Positions 9,238-18,269 of a stretch of 64,000 nt of DNA are shown one piece after another. Each line of letters begins with the position of its first letter. Within the stretch, counting starts at the first letter, position 1. A program made the position numbers and the translations under genes. Under the pieces are notes generated by a model. That model saw only the letters and a list, made by a program, of their open reading frames with translations, was not told the DNA's origin and did not search any database. Source of the DNA: Nocardia macrotermitis (GTDB taxonomy: Bacteria; Actinomycetota; Actinomycetes; Mycobacteriales; Mycobacteriaceae); the NCBI RefSeq assembly GCF_009604405.1, contig NZ_WEGK01000005.1, positions 186,001 to 250,000 on the forward strand. The letters are read 5' to 3'.

Positions 9238-10217
9238 AGGGCCACCTCCGTGCCGCGCCCCTCGGCGATCGCCCGCTCGGCCAGGGCGTGCGCGACGGCG
9301 ATATCGGTGAGCACCAGACCGCTGTTGTAGACGAAGATGCGCTCGTCGTCGCGGGTGCGGCCCTCGATGCGGCGGCTCAGGATCTGCGGCAGTTCGGCAT
9401 TCACCCCGCGCAGTTTCCCGTCCGGACCCGCCATATCGGTTCCGGTCAGCGACATCTGCTGGGCACTGGTCGCGACCACGCGATCCGCGTCCACCAGTGT
9501 CGAGGGTGCGAGACCGTAGCCGACCAGCACCACCGTGGAACCCGGTGCCAGATCGGCGGATTCGAGCGCGACCGAGGTGCCCGGACCCGCGGTGGCCAGC
9601 ACCACGTCGGCGGTGCGGGCGGCCTCGCGCGGATCGGCCACGTTCTCCAGTTCCAGATGCGGATTGTGCACCGCGAGCTGCTCGTGCACGGCCTTGAGCC
9701 CGTCCGGATGGGTGCCGTAGAGCATCAGCCTGTCCAGTTGCGGATTCGCGGCGAGCAAGTGCGGCAACGCATTACGGCCCTGCGTGCCGGTGCCGATCAG
9801 CAGCACGCTGCGCGCGCCCGGCCGGATCGTCTCCCGGACCAGCAGCGAGGACACCGCCGGAGTGCGCAGCGCACCCACCCGCGCACAGTCCATCATCGCG
9901 ATCGGCATACCGGTCGCGTCGTCGTACAGGGTGATGGTGGTGTAGTAGCGCTTGGTGCTGCGGTCGTGACTGGGATCGAACTTGTACGAGGTCTTCATCG
10001 CGACCACGCGACGTCGCCCGTCGCGGCCCAGCATGGCGTACGCGACCGACCAGCCGTCCGGATGCGCCACGCTGAGCTTGCGTGGATTGTCCGAATCCCC
10101 GGCTGCCAGAGCCAGATACGCCTCTTCGACCGCGCGCACCACGGCGGCGGGGGTGATCGGAACGTCTGCTAGATCGCTGCGGCTGAGCACGCGCAGCGGT
10201 GTGGTTCGGGTACTCAC
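9228..10217 (-). CDS. sbnB: SbnB-like ornithine cyclodeaminase family dehydrogenase
   Basis: 329 residues of the ornithine cyclodeaminase/mu-crystallin family. Visible are the substrate-side lysine region (AMKTSYKF), RVGALRTPAVS, the Rossmann loop GTGTQGRNALPHL and the conserved NSGLVLTDIAVAH end. SbnB-type members oxidise the SbnA product with NAD+ and release L-2,3-diaminopropionate and 2-oxoglutarate. GTG at 10217 (GAGGA upstream) is preferred; the open frame further upstream overlaps the oxygenase gene out of phase. The gap to the oxygenase stop is 13 bases. True ornithine cyclodeaminase activity is an alternative. Confidence 0.78.
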   Translation of the reverse strand: MSTRTTPLRVLSRSDLADVPITPAAVVRAVEEAYLALAAGDSDNPRKLSVAHPDGWSVAYAMLGRDGRRRVVAMKTSYKFDPSHDRSTKRYYTTITLYDDATGMPIAMMDCARVGALRTPAVSSLLVRETIRPGARSVLLIGTGTQGRNALPHLLAANPQLDRLMLYGTHPDGLKAVHEQLAVHNPHLELENVADPREAARTADVVLATAGPGTSVALESADLAPGSTVVLVGYGLAPSTLVDADRVVATSAQQMSLTGTDMAGPDGKLRGVNAELPQILSRRIEGRTRDDERIFVYNSGLVLTDIAVAHALAERAIAEGRGTEVALWD

Positions 10218-10230
10218 GACAATCCTCGGT

Positions 10231-11388
10231 TCACTGGTCGTCCACGGCCTCTGTCCGCCCGTGGACCTCGGCTCCACGGGTGCCGGTCCTCCCGTCGAAC
10301 GGGGTGACCGTATGTTGTCCGTAACCATTTTCCGCCGACTCGGCGGCGGGGCGGTCACGTGCCAGCCGCACGTTCACCCGTTTGAGCCAGCGATCGGTGC
10401 CGTCGTAGCGCGGGGTGAACGGCACCCGGCCGTGCACCACCACGTCGTTGTCCACCAGCAGCAGCTCGCCCGGGTCCAGAACGGCTGTGTGACACACCCT
10501 TTCGAGTTCCGCGCCGAGATGGTCGTAGGCGCTGCGGAATTCGTCGTCGGCGTCGTCGAGGGGGGTGTAGGCCGGATCGTAACGCAGGGTGGGGCGGGCC
10601 TGGTCGCCGCCGACCGTCGCGATCGGCACGGCGGGAAAACTGTGGAAGTCGGTGCCGTAGGACACATCCGGCAGGATCGGTAGTCGCGGACGCCCGAGCC
10701 GATGACGTTGCGCGGGGCTCAGCCGCACCTGCCGCACCGAGGACACCGTGGTGCCCACGCGATCGGGATTGCGCAGGCAGCCCAGTATGAGCAGATGCGC
10801 CCGCCGCGGATGGAACGCGTCCTCGGTGTGCGGGCACAGCAGCGTGGTGCTGCTCGCGCCGGACTGTTCGTGCTCGTGTCCGGGGGAGGGCAGGATGTTG
10901 TTGACCAGCCGTCCGCCCTGCTGCCCGCCCCAGCCGAACGGCTCGCCCGCGCTGCGGCCCAGCAGCAGCATGGTGACGTCCAGCTGGAACGACGCCCGGC
11001 CGCGATCCGGATCGCCGCTCCACGCCGCCGCCTCGCGCCAGTCCCGCGGTGTGGGGCCCAGATCGTCGGTGAGCAGCGGTGATCCGGTGAGTACGGCGGC
11101 TCCGGCGCGGGTCGCGGGCGGGCGCAGGGACTCGCGCACGGACTCCGGCAGCGCGGCGGCGCGCGCGTCGACGAGGTCGATCAGTCTCGGATCGGTAAGG
11201 GTGCGACACGCCTGTTCGGACACCCCGGACATCGCTCGGAATGTGACGGCGATCTCAGTCGCCGCGGTGCGCACGGCGTGTGCGGCCGCCGCGGGGAGCG
11301 TGCGGCGCTCGATCTGCTCGTCGGGTGGGCGATGGGGGGCGGTGTCGACGGGGTGGTGCGGGTTACGTTCGCAAAGAACGTGATTCAC
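10231..11388 (-). CDS. Fe(II)/2-oxoglutarate oxygenase, clavaminate-synthase/VioC-like
   Basis: 385 residues. The iron triad is H187 and E189 (CPHTEDAFHP) and H319 (VVVHGRVPFTPRYDG), with R333 in TDRWLKR as the likely 2-oxoglutarate anchor; this is the pattern of VioC and AsnO, which hydroxylate free L-arginine or asparagine at the beta carbon. ILGCLRNPDRVGTT and LRYDPAYTPL are also family-typical. I start at GTG 11388, 7 bases after AGAAGGGA; an ATG eight codons upstream lacks a ribosome site. It is the first gene of the iron-boxed operon, so its product may modify an amino-acid building block of the same molecule. Its own consumption of Fe(II) makes iron-limited expression notable. Confidence 0.8.
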   Translation of the reverse strand: MNHVLCERNPHHPVDTAPHRPPDEQIERRTLPAAAAHAVRTAATEIAVTFRAMSGVSEQACRTLTDPRLIDLVDARAAALPESVRESLRPPATRAGAAVLTGSPLLTDDLGPTPRDWREAAAWSGDPDRGRASFQLDVTMLLLGRSAGEPFGWGGQQGGRLVNNILPSPGHEHEQSGASSTTLLCPHTEDAFHPRRAHLLILGCLRNPDRVGTTVSSVRQVRLSPAQRHRLGRPRLPILPDVSYGTDFHSFPAVPIATVGGDQARPTLRYDPAYTPLDDADDEFRSAYDHLGAELERVCHTAVLDPGELLLVDNDVVVHGRVPFTPRYDGTDRWLKRVNVRLARDRPAAESAENGYGQHTVTPFDGRTGTRGAEVHGRTEAVDDQ

Positions 11389-11464
11389 CAGGGATTCCCT
11401 TCTGCGAGGCATGGTGAAGCATCAGGAGGACCACTCATTTGCGAAGGTAGTCGCTTCAACCTTA

Positions 11465-11483
11465 TTAAGCAAGCCTTACCTAA
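11465..11483. promoter_or_regulatory. Strong IdeR iron box of the diaminopropionate operon
   Basis: TTAAGCAAGCCTTACCTAA matches the IdeR/DtxR consensus at 17 of 19 positions. It lies 77 bases upstream of the oxygenase GTG, the expected distance for promoter overlap, so the oxygenase-sbnB-decarboxylase-sbnA operon should be repressed by iron-loaded IdeR. Confidence 0.75.
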
Positions 11484-11578
11484 TAAGCGTGGATTTAAGA
11501 TAGCCAACCCACATCGCGACAAGCAGGGAACACCGTAGCGGATCCGCACCCGGATCAGCGCATCTGGATGATGGTGGT

Positions 11579-12304
11579 GTGCCTGCTACTCGCGTCGGCG
11601 TATTCGCACTCGTCGCGGCGCTTCTCGTGCTGTGCGGATGCGGTGCGGTCGAACAGCTGCCGCCGATTCCGGACGGCACTCCGCCCGGTCCCGGTGCGGT
11701 GATTCCGGCGATCGCGCTGGACGCGCCCGGTCGCACAGCGGCGCAGTTGCACGGCTGGGCCGCCGATCGATCCGACGCGTTGAACGTTCCCGTGATCGCC
11801 CTGGAGGCATACGGTTACGCCGCCGCGGTGCTGGCGCGTTCGCGGCCGGACTGCGGCATCGGCTGGACCACCCTGGCCGGAATCGCGAACGTCGAGAGTC
11901 GGCACGGCAGTCACGGCGGCGCGCACATCCAGGCCGACGGTCTGGTCACCCCGCCCATCCGTGGCGTCCTGCTGGACGGATCACCCGGTGTGGCAAGGAT
12001 TCTCGACGCGGAGGCCACCGCGCGTACGGGCGGTCCGGTGTACGTCCGGGCGATGGGTCCGTTCCAGTTCCTGCCCGAGACCTGGCAACACTGGGGCGTC
12101 GACGCCAACGGTGACGGCGTCGCCGACCCGGACAGCATCGATGACGCCGCCCTCACCGCCGCGCGCTACCTGTGCGCCAGCGGCGGCAACCTGACCACCG
12201 CCGCGGGCTGGCAGCGGGCGTTGCTGACCTACAACCAGTCCGCCGCCTACATGGCCGAGGTCCGTCGGGACGCCGCCGCGTACGGCATCGGCAGACACCC
12301 GTAA
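11579..12304 (+). CDS. lpqU: Lytic murein transglycosylase lipoprotein (LpqU-like)
   Basis: 241 residues. A lipoprotein signal peptide with the lipobox LCGC places Cys21 at the mature N-terminus. The body is an SLT/MltB-type domain: IANVESRHG carries the catalytic glutamate, followed by GPFQFLPETWQHWGVDANGDGVADP and AARYLCASGGNL near the end. It should cleave peptidoglycan at the outer membrane face of the cell membrane. The position directly before eno matches lpqU (Rv1022) before eno in M. tuberculosis. GTG 11579 is the only sensible start. Confidence 0.85.
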   Translation: MPATRVGVFALVAALLVLCGCGAVEQLPPIPDGTPPGPGAVIPAIALDAPGRTAAQLHGWAADRSDALNVPVIALEAYGYAAAVLARSRPDCGIGWTTLAGIANVESRHGSHGGAHIQADGLVTPPIRGVLLDGSPGVARILDAEATARTGGPVYVRAMGPFQFLPETWQHWGVDANGDGVADPDSIDDAALTAARYLCASGGNLTTAAGWQRALLTYNQSAAYMAEVRRDAAAYGIGRHP

Positions 12305-12454
12305 CCGAAATGTCCGGCAACGGGTGCGCATTCGGTCCGCAATCGCACTCCTTGTCCGAATCCGCACTCGTTGCACGGCTGGTAGCGGGTGCGTGTGCCG
12401 CTGACGGGTGCGGCTGGGTACGGGGCTCGGGTGTGGTCGGCCAGGCTGGGCTAG

Positions 12455-13831
<1,377 letters not shown>

Positions 13832-13875
13832 TACCGTCGGAATCGTTGTCATGGCGGTGCGACCCGAGGTGTGAG

Positions 13876-14544
13876 ATGACCGAACGACGGACGCGCGGTG
13901 CCAGTCCGGGCGGACGTGGCGACCGCCGTTCGTCGCGGTCGGCCCATACCCGTCCGGAACGCACCGTCTCCACCCCGCCCGCCCGCACCGCCGCGGGCAA
14001 GCGGGCCGCGCAGCGGCGGGCCACGAGTTCGAGGTCCGAATCCGGTCTCGCGGTGAAGAAGTCGCCGCGGCGGTCGTCCGGGCGGTCGCGGGGCAAGCGC
14101 GAGCACCGGATCCTGGGCCTGTCGACCGGGCGGGCGGTGGCGCTGGCGGCGGTGCTGTGCGCCCTTGCCCTGACGTTGGCGGTGCCGATGCGCACCTACC
14201 TGAGTCAGCGCGCCGAGGCGACGCAGCTGTCCCAGCAGCGTCGCGACCTCGAGGAGAACGTGGCCAAGCTGCGCGATCGCCGTGCCCAGCAACAGGATCC
14301 GGCGTACATCAAATCCGAGGCGCGCGAGCGGCTGCGGCTGGTGATGCCGGGCGATACCGCGTACATCGTGCAGGTCCCCGGTATCGAACAGCCCGCGGTA
14401 CCCACCCCGACCGCCGCACCTCGCAAGCCCGACCCCTGGTACACCGAGCTGTGGCGCAGTATGAACAATCCGCAACCGGCTCCGGCGGCCGCGCCGCAGC
14501 CCGGCACGCCGCCGCCCACGACCCCGGAAGGACAGCCCCGGTGA
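13876..14544 (+). CDS. divIC: DivIC/FtsL-like septum formation initiator
   Basis: 222 residues. A basic, Ser/Arg-rich cytoplasmic N-terminus of about 80 residues is followed by one transmembrane helix (AVALAAVLCALALTLAVPM), then a short coiled coil (QRAEATQLSQQRRDLEENVAKL) with the family motif ARERLRLVMPGDT, and a Pro-rich tail. Such proteins sit at the division septum with FtsB/FtsQ partners. AGGTGAG precedes the ATG. The stop overlaps the next start by four bases (GTGA). It corresponds to Rv1024 by position. Confidence 0.87.
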   Translation: MTERRTRGASPGGRGDRRSSRSAHTRPERTVSTPPARTAAGKRAAQRRATSSRSESGLAVKKSPRRSSGRSRGKREHRILGLSTGRAVALAAVLCALALTLAVPMRTYLSQRAEATQLSQQRRDLEENVAKLRDRRAQQQDPAYIKSEARERLRLVMPGDTAYIVQVPGIEQPAVPTPTAAPRKPDPWYTELWRSMNNPQPAPAAAPQPGTPPPTTPEGQPR

Positions 14545-15092
14545 CCGACACCCCACCCAGCGACGCCGATCTCGAGATCGTCGCCCGGCAGCTGGGCCGT
14601 TCGCCGCGCGGCGTGCTCGCCATCGCCTACCGCACCCCGGACGGGCAGCCCGCGGTGGTCAAGACCGCACCTCGGCTGCCCGACGGCACCCCGTTCCCGA
14701 CTCTGTACTACCTGACCGATCCGCGGCTGACCGCCGAGGCGAGTCGGCAGGAGGCCGAGGGCCTGATGCGTGGGATGACCGAGCGGATCGCGACCGATCC
14801 GGCGCTGGCCGCCGCCTACCGCCGCGCCCACGAGAGCTACCTGGCCGAGCGTGACGCGATCGAATCGCTGGACACCGATTTCAGCGGCGGCGGCATGCCC
14901 GAACGGGTCAAATGCCTGCATGTGCTGATCGCGCACGCCTTGGCCAAGGGGCCGGGGCTGAATCCGTTCGGCGACGAGGCGGTCGCGCTGGCCGCACAGG
15001 GTGGGCTGCGCGGTACCGCGATCCCGGCCGATTGGCCGAAATACGAGCAGTACCAGGCGGATTCGACAGGAGGCTCGGATGGCGACGAATGA
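14541..15092 (+). CDS. DUF501 domain protein
   Basis: 183 residues. The family is widespread in actinobacteria next to eno and ppx, with no established biochemical role. Characteristic segments are IVARQLGRSPRGVLAIAYR, TLYYLTDPRLTAEASR and ERVKCLHVLIAHALAKGPGLNPFGDEAV, the last holding conserved Cys and His. GTG 14541 overlaps the divIC stop; the end overlaps ppx by 14 bases, so all three are coupled. Confidence 0.88.
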   Translation: MTDTPPSDADLEIVARQLGRSPRGVLAIAYRTPDGQPAVVKTAPRLPDGTPFPTLYYLTDPRLTAEASRQEAEGLMRGMTERIATDPALAAAYRRAHESYLAERDAIESLDTDFSGGGMPERVKCLHVLIAHALAKGPGLNPFGDEAVALAAQGGLRGTAIPADWPKYEQYQADSTGGSDGDE

Positions 15093-16044
15093 CCGGGTGG
15101 CCGCGGTCGACTGCGGCACCAATTCGATCCGACTACTGATCGCGGACGTGGCGGCCGGGCCGTCGGGGCAGCCGCGGTTGACCGATCTGCACCGGGAGAT
15201 GCGGATCGTGCGCCTGGGCAAGGGGGTGGACGCCACCGGTGAGCTGAACCCGGAGGCGATCGAACGCACCCGCGTCGCCCTGCACGATTACGTGGATCTG
15301 ATGCGCGATGCCGGGGTCACCACGGTCCGGATGGTCGCCACCTCCGCCACCCGCGACGCCCGCAATCGCGACGACTTCTTCGCCATGACCGCGACGGAAC
15401 TGGGTCGCGTCGTACCCGACGCGCAGGCCGAGGTGATCACCGGTGACGAGGAGGCCCGCCTGTCCTTCTCCGGTGCGGTCGGCGAATTGTCCAGTGCCGA
15501 AGGGCCTTTCGTGGTGGTCGACCTGGGTGGCGGATCCACCGAGGTCGTACTCGGCGACGGCGCGGGTGTGCAGTCCGCCTACTCGGCCGACATCGGCTGC
15601 GTGCGGCTGACCGAACGGCATCTGCACGGCAATCCGCCCACCCCCGAGGAGGTCGCCTCCGCGCGGTTCTTCGCCGAACAGCGCCTGGCGCAGGCGTTCG
15701 GCGTGGTGCCCGTCGAGCGGGCGCACACCTGGGTCGGGGTCGCGGGGACCATGACCACGATCGCCGCGGTCGCGCTCGATCTGCCCGAATACGATTCGGA
15801 GCGGGTGCATCTCACCCGGTTGCGGCTCGATGACCTGCGTGCGGTCTGTCATCGGCTGGTCGGGATGAATCACGACGAGCGCGCGGCGTTGGGCCCGATG
15901 CATCCCGGGCGGGTCGATGTGATCGGCGGGGGTGCGGTGATCGCCGAGGTGCTGGCCGACGAGTTGGCGCGGCGGGCGGATATCGGTGAGCTGATCGTCA
16001 GCGAGCACGACATTCTCGATGGGATTGCTCTGTCACTGCTCTGA
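15079..16044 (+). CDS. ppx: Exopolyphosphatase Ppx/GppA
   Basis: 321 residues of the sugar-kinase/actin-like ATPase fold. AAVDCGTNSIRLLIAD is phosphate loop 1, VVDLGGGSTEVVLG phosphate loop 2, TGDEEARLSFSGA and WVGVAGTMTTIAAV are further Ppx/GppA motifs. It should hydrolyse polyphosphate or pppGpp; short actinobacterial forms like this correspond to Rv1026 (Ppx2). ACAGGAGG lies upstream of ATG 15079. Confidence 0.92.
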   Translation: MATNDRVAAVDCGTNSIRLLIADVAAGPSGQPRLTDLHREMRIVRLGKGVDATGELNPEAIERTRVALHDYVDLMRDAGVTTVRMVATSATRDARNRDDFFAMTATELGRVVPDAQAEVITGDEEARLSFSGAVGELSSAEGPFVVVDLGGGSTEVVLGDGAGVQSAYSADIGCVRLTERHLHGNPPTPEEVASARFFAEQRLAQAFGVVPVERAHTWVGVAGTMTTIAAVALDLPEYDSERVHLTRLRLDDLRAVCHRLVGMNHDERAALGPMHPGRVDVIGGGAVIAEVLADELARRADIGELIVSEHDILDGIALSLL

Positions 16045-16122
16045 ATCCGGGTGTGGGGTAACGGTTTTCGAGTGATTACCGGCGGTGGGTTGTCGGTCGG
16101 CGGGTGAATGCGAGTACCAACT

Positions 16123-16171
16123 GCTCGGTGCTCGGTGCTCGGTGCTCGGTGCTCGGTGCTCGGTGCTCGGT
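16123..16171. repeat. Seven tandem copies of a 7-bp unit
   Basis: GCTCGGT is repeated seven times without a mismatch (49 bp). It lies in non-coding DNA downstream of ppx and is a candidate for strand-slippage length variation. Confidence 0.95.
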
Positions 16172-16260
16172 AACAGGTATGTGGCTGTACTTGCCCCGGC
16201 TGCGCTTCGGTCGGGGTGATAGGTCTGTTGAATGGTTCGATATGAACGCATCAGGGAATC

Positions 16261-16274
16261 TGTGAGCGCTCACA
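16261..16274. promoter_or_regulatory. LacI-family-type operator palindrome
   Basis: TGTGAGCGCTCACA is perfectly self-complementary and identical to the core of the idealised lac operator. It lies 223 bases upstream of the POT transporter. A LacI/GalR-type repressor site is the simplest reading; no such regulator gene is in the window. Confidence 0.5.
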
Positions 16275-16496
16275 TAGGGCTGGCGGAGCGTGCATACTGT
16301 TCAGTCGTACATCCCGAATATTCGCCATATGCATGCAGAATGCTCAATACCTGATCAATCTGCTCGCAAATATCGTCACAGACTCGACGAACTGATTACT
16401 CTGCCTTCAGCAGCGAACCGGCAACCGGTTCGTCGGACATACCGCAACCCTCATAATGATTGCTGGAAAATTGCGTGTCATGGAAAGGTCGAATGC

Positions 16497-17963
16497 ATGA
16501 CGGAGGTGGGCCACCCGCCCGGACGGGCATCCGAACGCACCGTGTTCGGACACCCGATCGGTTTGGTGAATCTGTTCGGGGTCGAGCTGTGGGAACGGTT
16601 CTCGTTCTACGGCATGGTCACGATCCTGGGGTACTACCTGTACTACTCGCTGAGCGAGGGTGGGCTCGCGCTGGAGAAGACCACCGCGACCGGCATCGTC
16701 GGGGCCTACGGCGGTGTGGTGTACATGTCCACCGTGCTGGGCGGTTGGCTGGCCGACCGGGTATTGGGCATGGAACGCACCGTCTTCTACGGCGGCGTGG
16801 TCGTCATGGCGGGCCATATCGCGCTGGCGGTGCTGCCCGGTCTGGCCGGGGTGGGTGCGGGTCTGACGCTGGTCGCGCTCGGTAGTGGCGCGCTGAAGGC
16901 CAATGCGTCCTCGCTGCTGGGCACGCTGTACGAGAAGACCGATCCCCGTCGCGACGGCGGATTCACGCTGTTCTACCTCGGCGTCAATCTCGGTGCGTTC
17001 ATCGGCCCGCTGATCACCGGCGTGCTCCAGACCGATCTGGGTTTCCACTACGGTTTCGGCGCGGCCGCGATCGGGATGGCGCTGGGGCTGATCCAGTACG
17101 TGGTATTCCGGCGCAATCTGGGCACGCACGGGCGTATCGTGCCGAATCCGTTGCCGCGCAATCAGATTCCACAGGTGATCGGATTCGTCGCCGCGGTCGT
17201 GGTGGTGGTGGTGATCGCGGGGGTGAGCGGGCTGGTGAGGTTGTCCGCGATCGCGTGGTGGATCACCGGTGTCATTGCCGTCGCGTCGATCGTCTACTTC
17301 TATCTGATGCTGAACAGCCCGAAGGTCACGCCGCTCGAGCGGGTCCGGGTGCGCGCGTTCATTCCGCTGTTCATCGCCAACGCGGTGTTCTGGTCGCTGT
17401 TCCAGCAGATCTTCACCGTGCTCGCGGTCTACTCCGACGAACGAATGAACTGGTCGGTCTTCGGCTGGACCGCGCCGTCGAACTGGATCGGTTCGGAGGA
17501 GCCGGTCTGGGTGATCGCCCTGTCGCCGCTGTTCGCGCTGATGTGGACGCGGCTGGGCAACCGCGCGCCGACCACCCCGCACAAATTCGCCTATGGCGTG
17601 ATCGGGATGGGCGTGGCATTCATGTTGTTCGTGCTGCTGTCCGGATTCGAGGGTAAGACGGTGCCCGCGCTCCTGGTATTCGTCATCCTCGGCGCGTTCG
17701 CCGTCGCGGAGCTGATGCTCTCCCCGATCGGCCTCGCCGTGACCACCCAGCTCGCCCCCGAGGCGTTCCGCGCCCAGATGATGGCTCTGTACTTCTTCTC
17801 CGTCGGCATCGGCACCTCCATGTCCGGTGTGCTGTCCGACTACTACAGCCCCCACCACGAGGTCGCCTACTTCGGCATCATCGGCCTGGTCACCATCGCG
17901 GTCGGCCTCGTCGTCCACGTCCTGGCCCCCCGAATCAGCCGCCTGATGGAAGGAGTTCACTAA
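16497..17963 (+). CDS. POT/PTR family proton-dependent peptide transporter
   Basis: 488 residues, 12-14 hydrophobic helices. The diagnostic POT motif ELWERFSFYGM (residues about 30-40) is followed by GGWLADRVLG, and FTLFYLGVNLGAFIGPL is the second PTR signature. It imports di- and tripeptides with protons. ATG 16497 is preceded by GGAAAGG; the upstream open frame is not protein-like. A possible LacI-type operator is upstream. Confidence 0.9.
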   Translation: MTEVGHPPGRASERTVFGHPIGLVNLFGVELWERFSFYGMVTILGYYLYYSLSEGGLALEKTTATGIVGAYGGVVYMSTVLGGWLADRVLGMERTVFYGGVVVMAGHIALAVLPGLAGVGAGLTLVALGSGALKANASSLLGTLYEKTDPRRDGGFTLFYLGVNLGAFIGPLITGVLQTDLGFHYGFGAAAIGMALGLIQYVVFRRNLGTHGRIVPNPLPRNQIPQVIGFVAAVVVVVVIAGVSGLVRLSAIAWWITGVIAVASIVYFYLMLNSPKVTPLERVRVRAFIPLFIANAVFWSLFQQIFTVLAVYSDERMNWSVFGWTAPSNWIGSEEPVWVIALSPLFALMWTRLGNRAPTTPHKFAYGVIGMGVAFMLFVLLSGFEGKTVPALLVFVILGAFAVAELMLSPIGLAVTTQLAPEAFRAQMMALYFFSVGIGTSMSGVLSDYYSPHHEVAYFGIIGLVTIAVGLVVHVLAPRISRLMEGVH

Positions 17964-18029
17964 CTCCTTTCCATCGAACCTACGCAGAATTCCGAGACGG
18001 ACGTACGACTTCGGTACGCTAACCGGGTC

Positions 18030-18103
18030 GCCCCCGTAGCCCAATTGGCAGAGGCAGCGGACTTAAAATCCGCCCAGTGTCGGTTCGAGCCCGACCGGGG
18101 GCA
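18030..18103 (+). tRNA. tRNA-Leu (anticodon TAA), short variable arm
   Basis: A cloverleaf can be drawn: acceptor GCCCCCG/CGGGGGC (18030-18036 with 18096-18102), D stem GCC/GGC, anticodon stem GCGGA/TCCGC (18057-18061, 18069-18073) with loop CTTAAAA giving anticodon TAA, T stem GTCGG/CCGAC with loop TTCGAGC, discriminator A103. CCA is not encoded. The variable region is only five bases (CCAGT), whereas normal tRNA-Leu has a long variable arm. Confidence 0.9.
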
Positions 18104-18269
18104 CTACGACGCCGCAGGTGGATCCGGGTTTCCGGGGCCGGGACGAATCGTCAGCAAGTGTTGGCATTCCTTGCTGGACAGGTGGTTTCGCTTGTCGGCG
18201 CGCAGGCGCGCAAAGTCCGGGCTAAGGTGTGAATCGGCGACGGATCTGCCGGAAGAGGGGCGAATACAA

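Larger units (their letters stand above)
16045..16496. other. Intergenic region with heptamer repeat and operator-like palindrome
   Basis: No gene seen. The stretch is more AT-rich than its neighbours toward the transporter. It holds seven GCTCGGT tandem units at 16123-16171 and a perfect 14-bp palindrome at 16261-16274. Confidence 0.6.

Noticed and set aside
5250..11412. Staphyloferrin B cluster
   Set aside because: No SbnC/E/F synthetases or SbnG are present; only the precursor genes resemble it.
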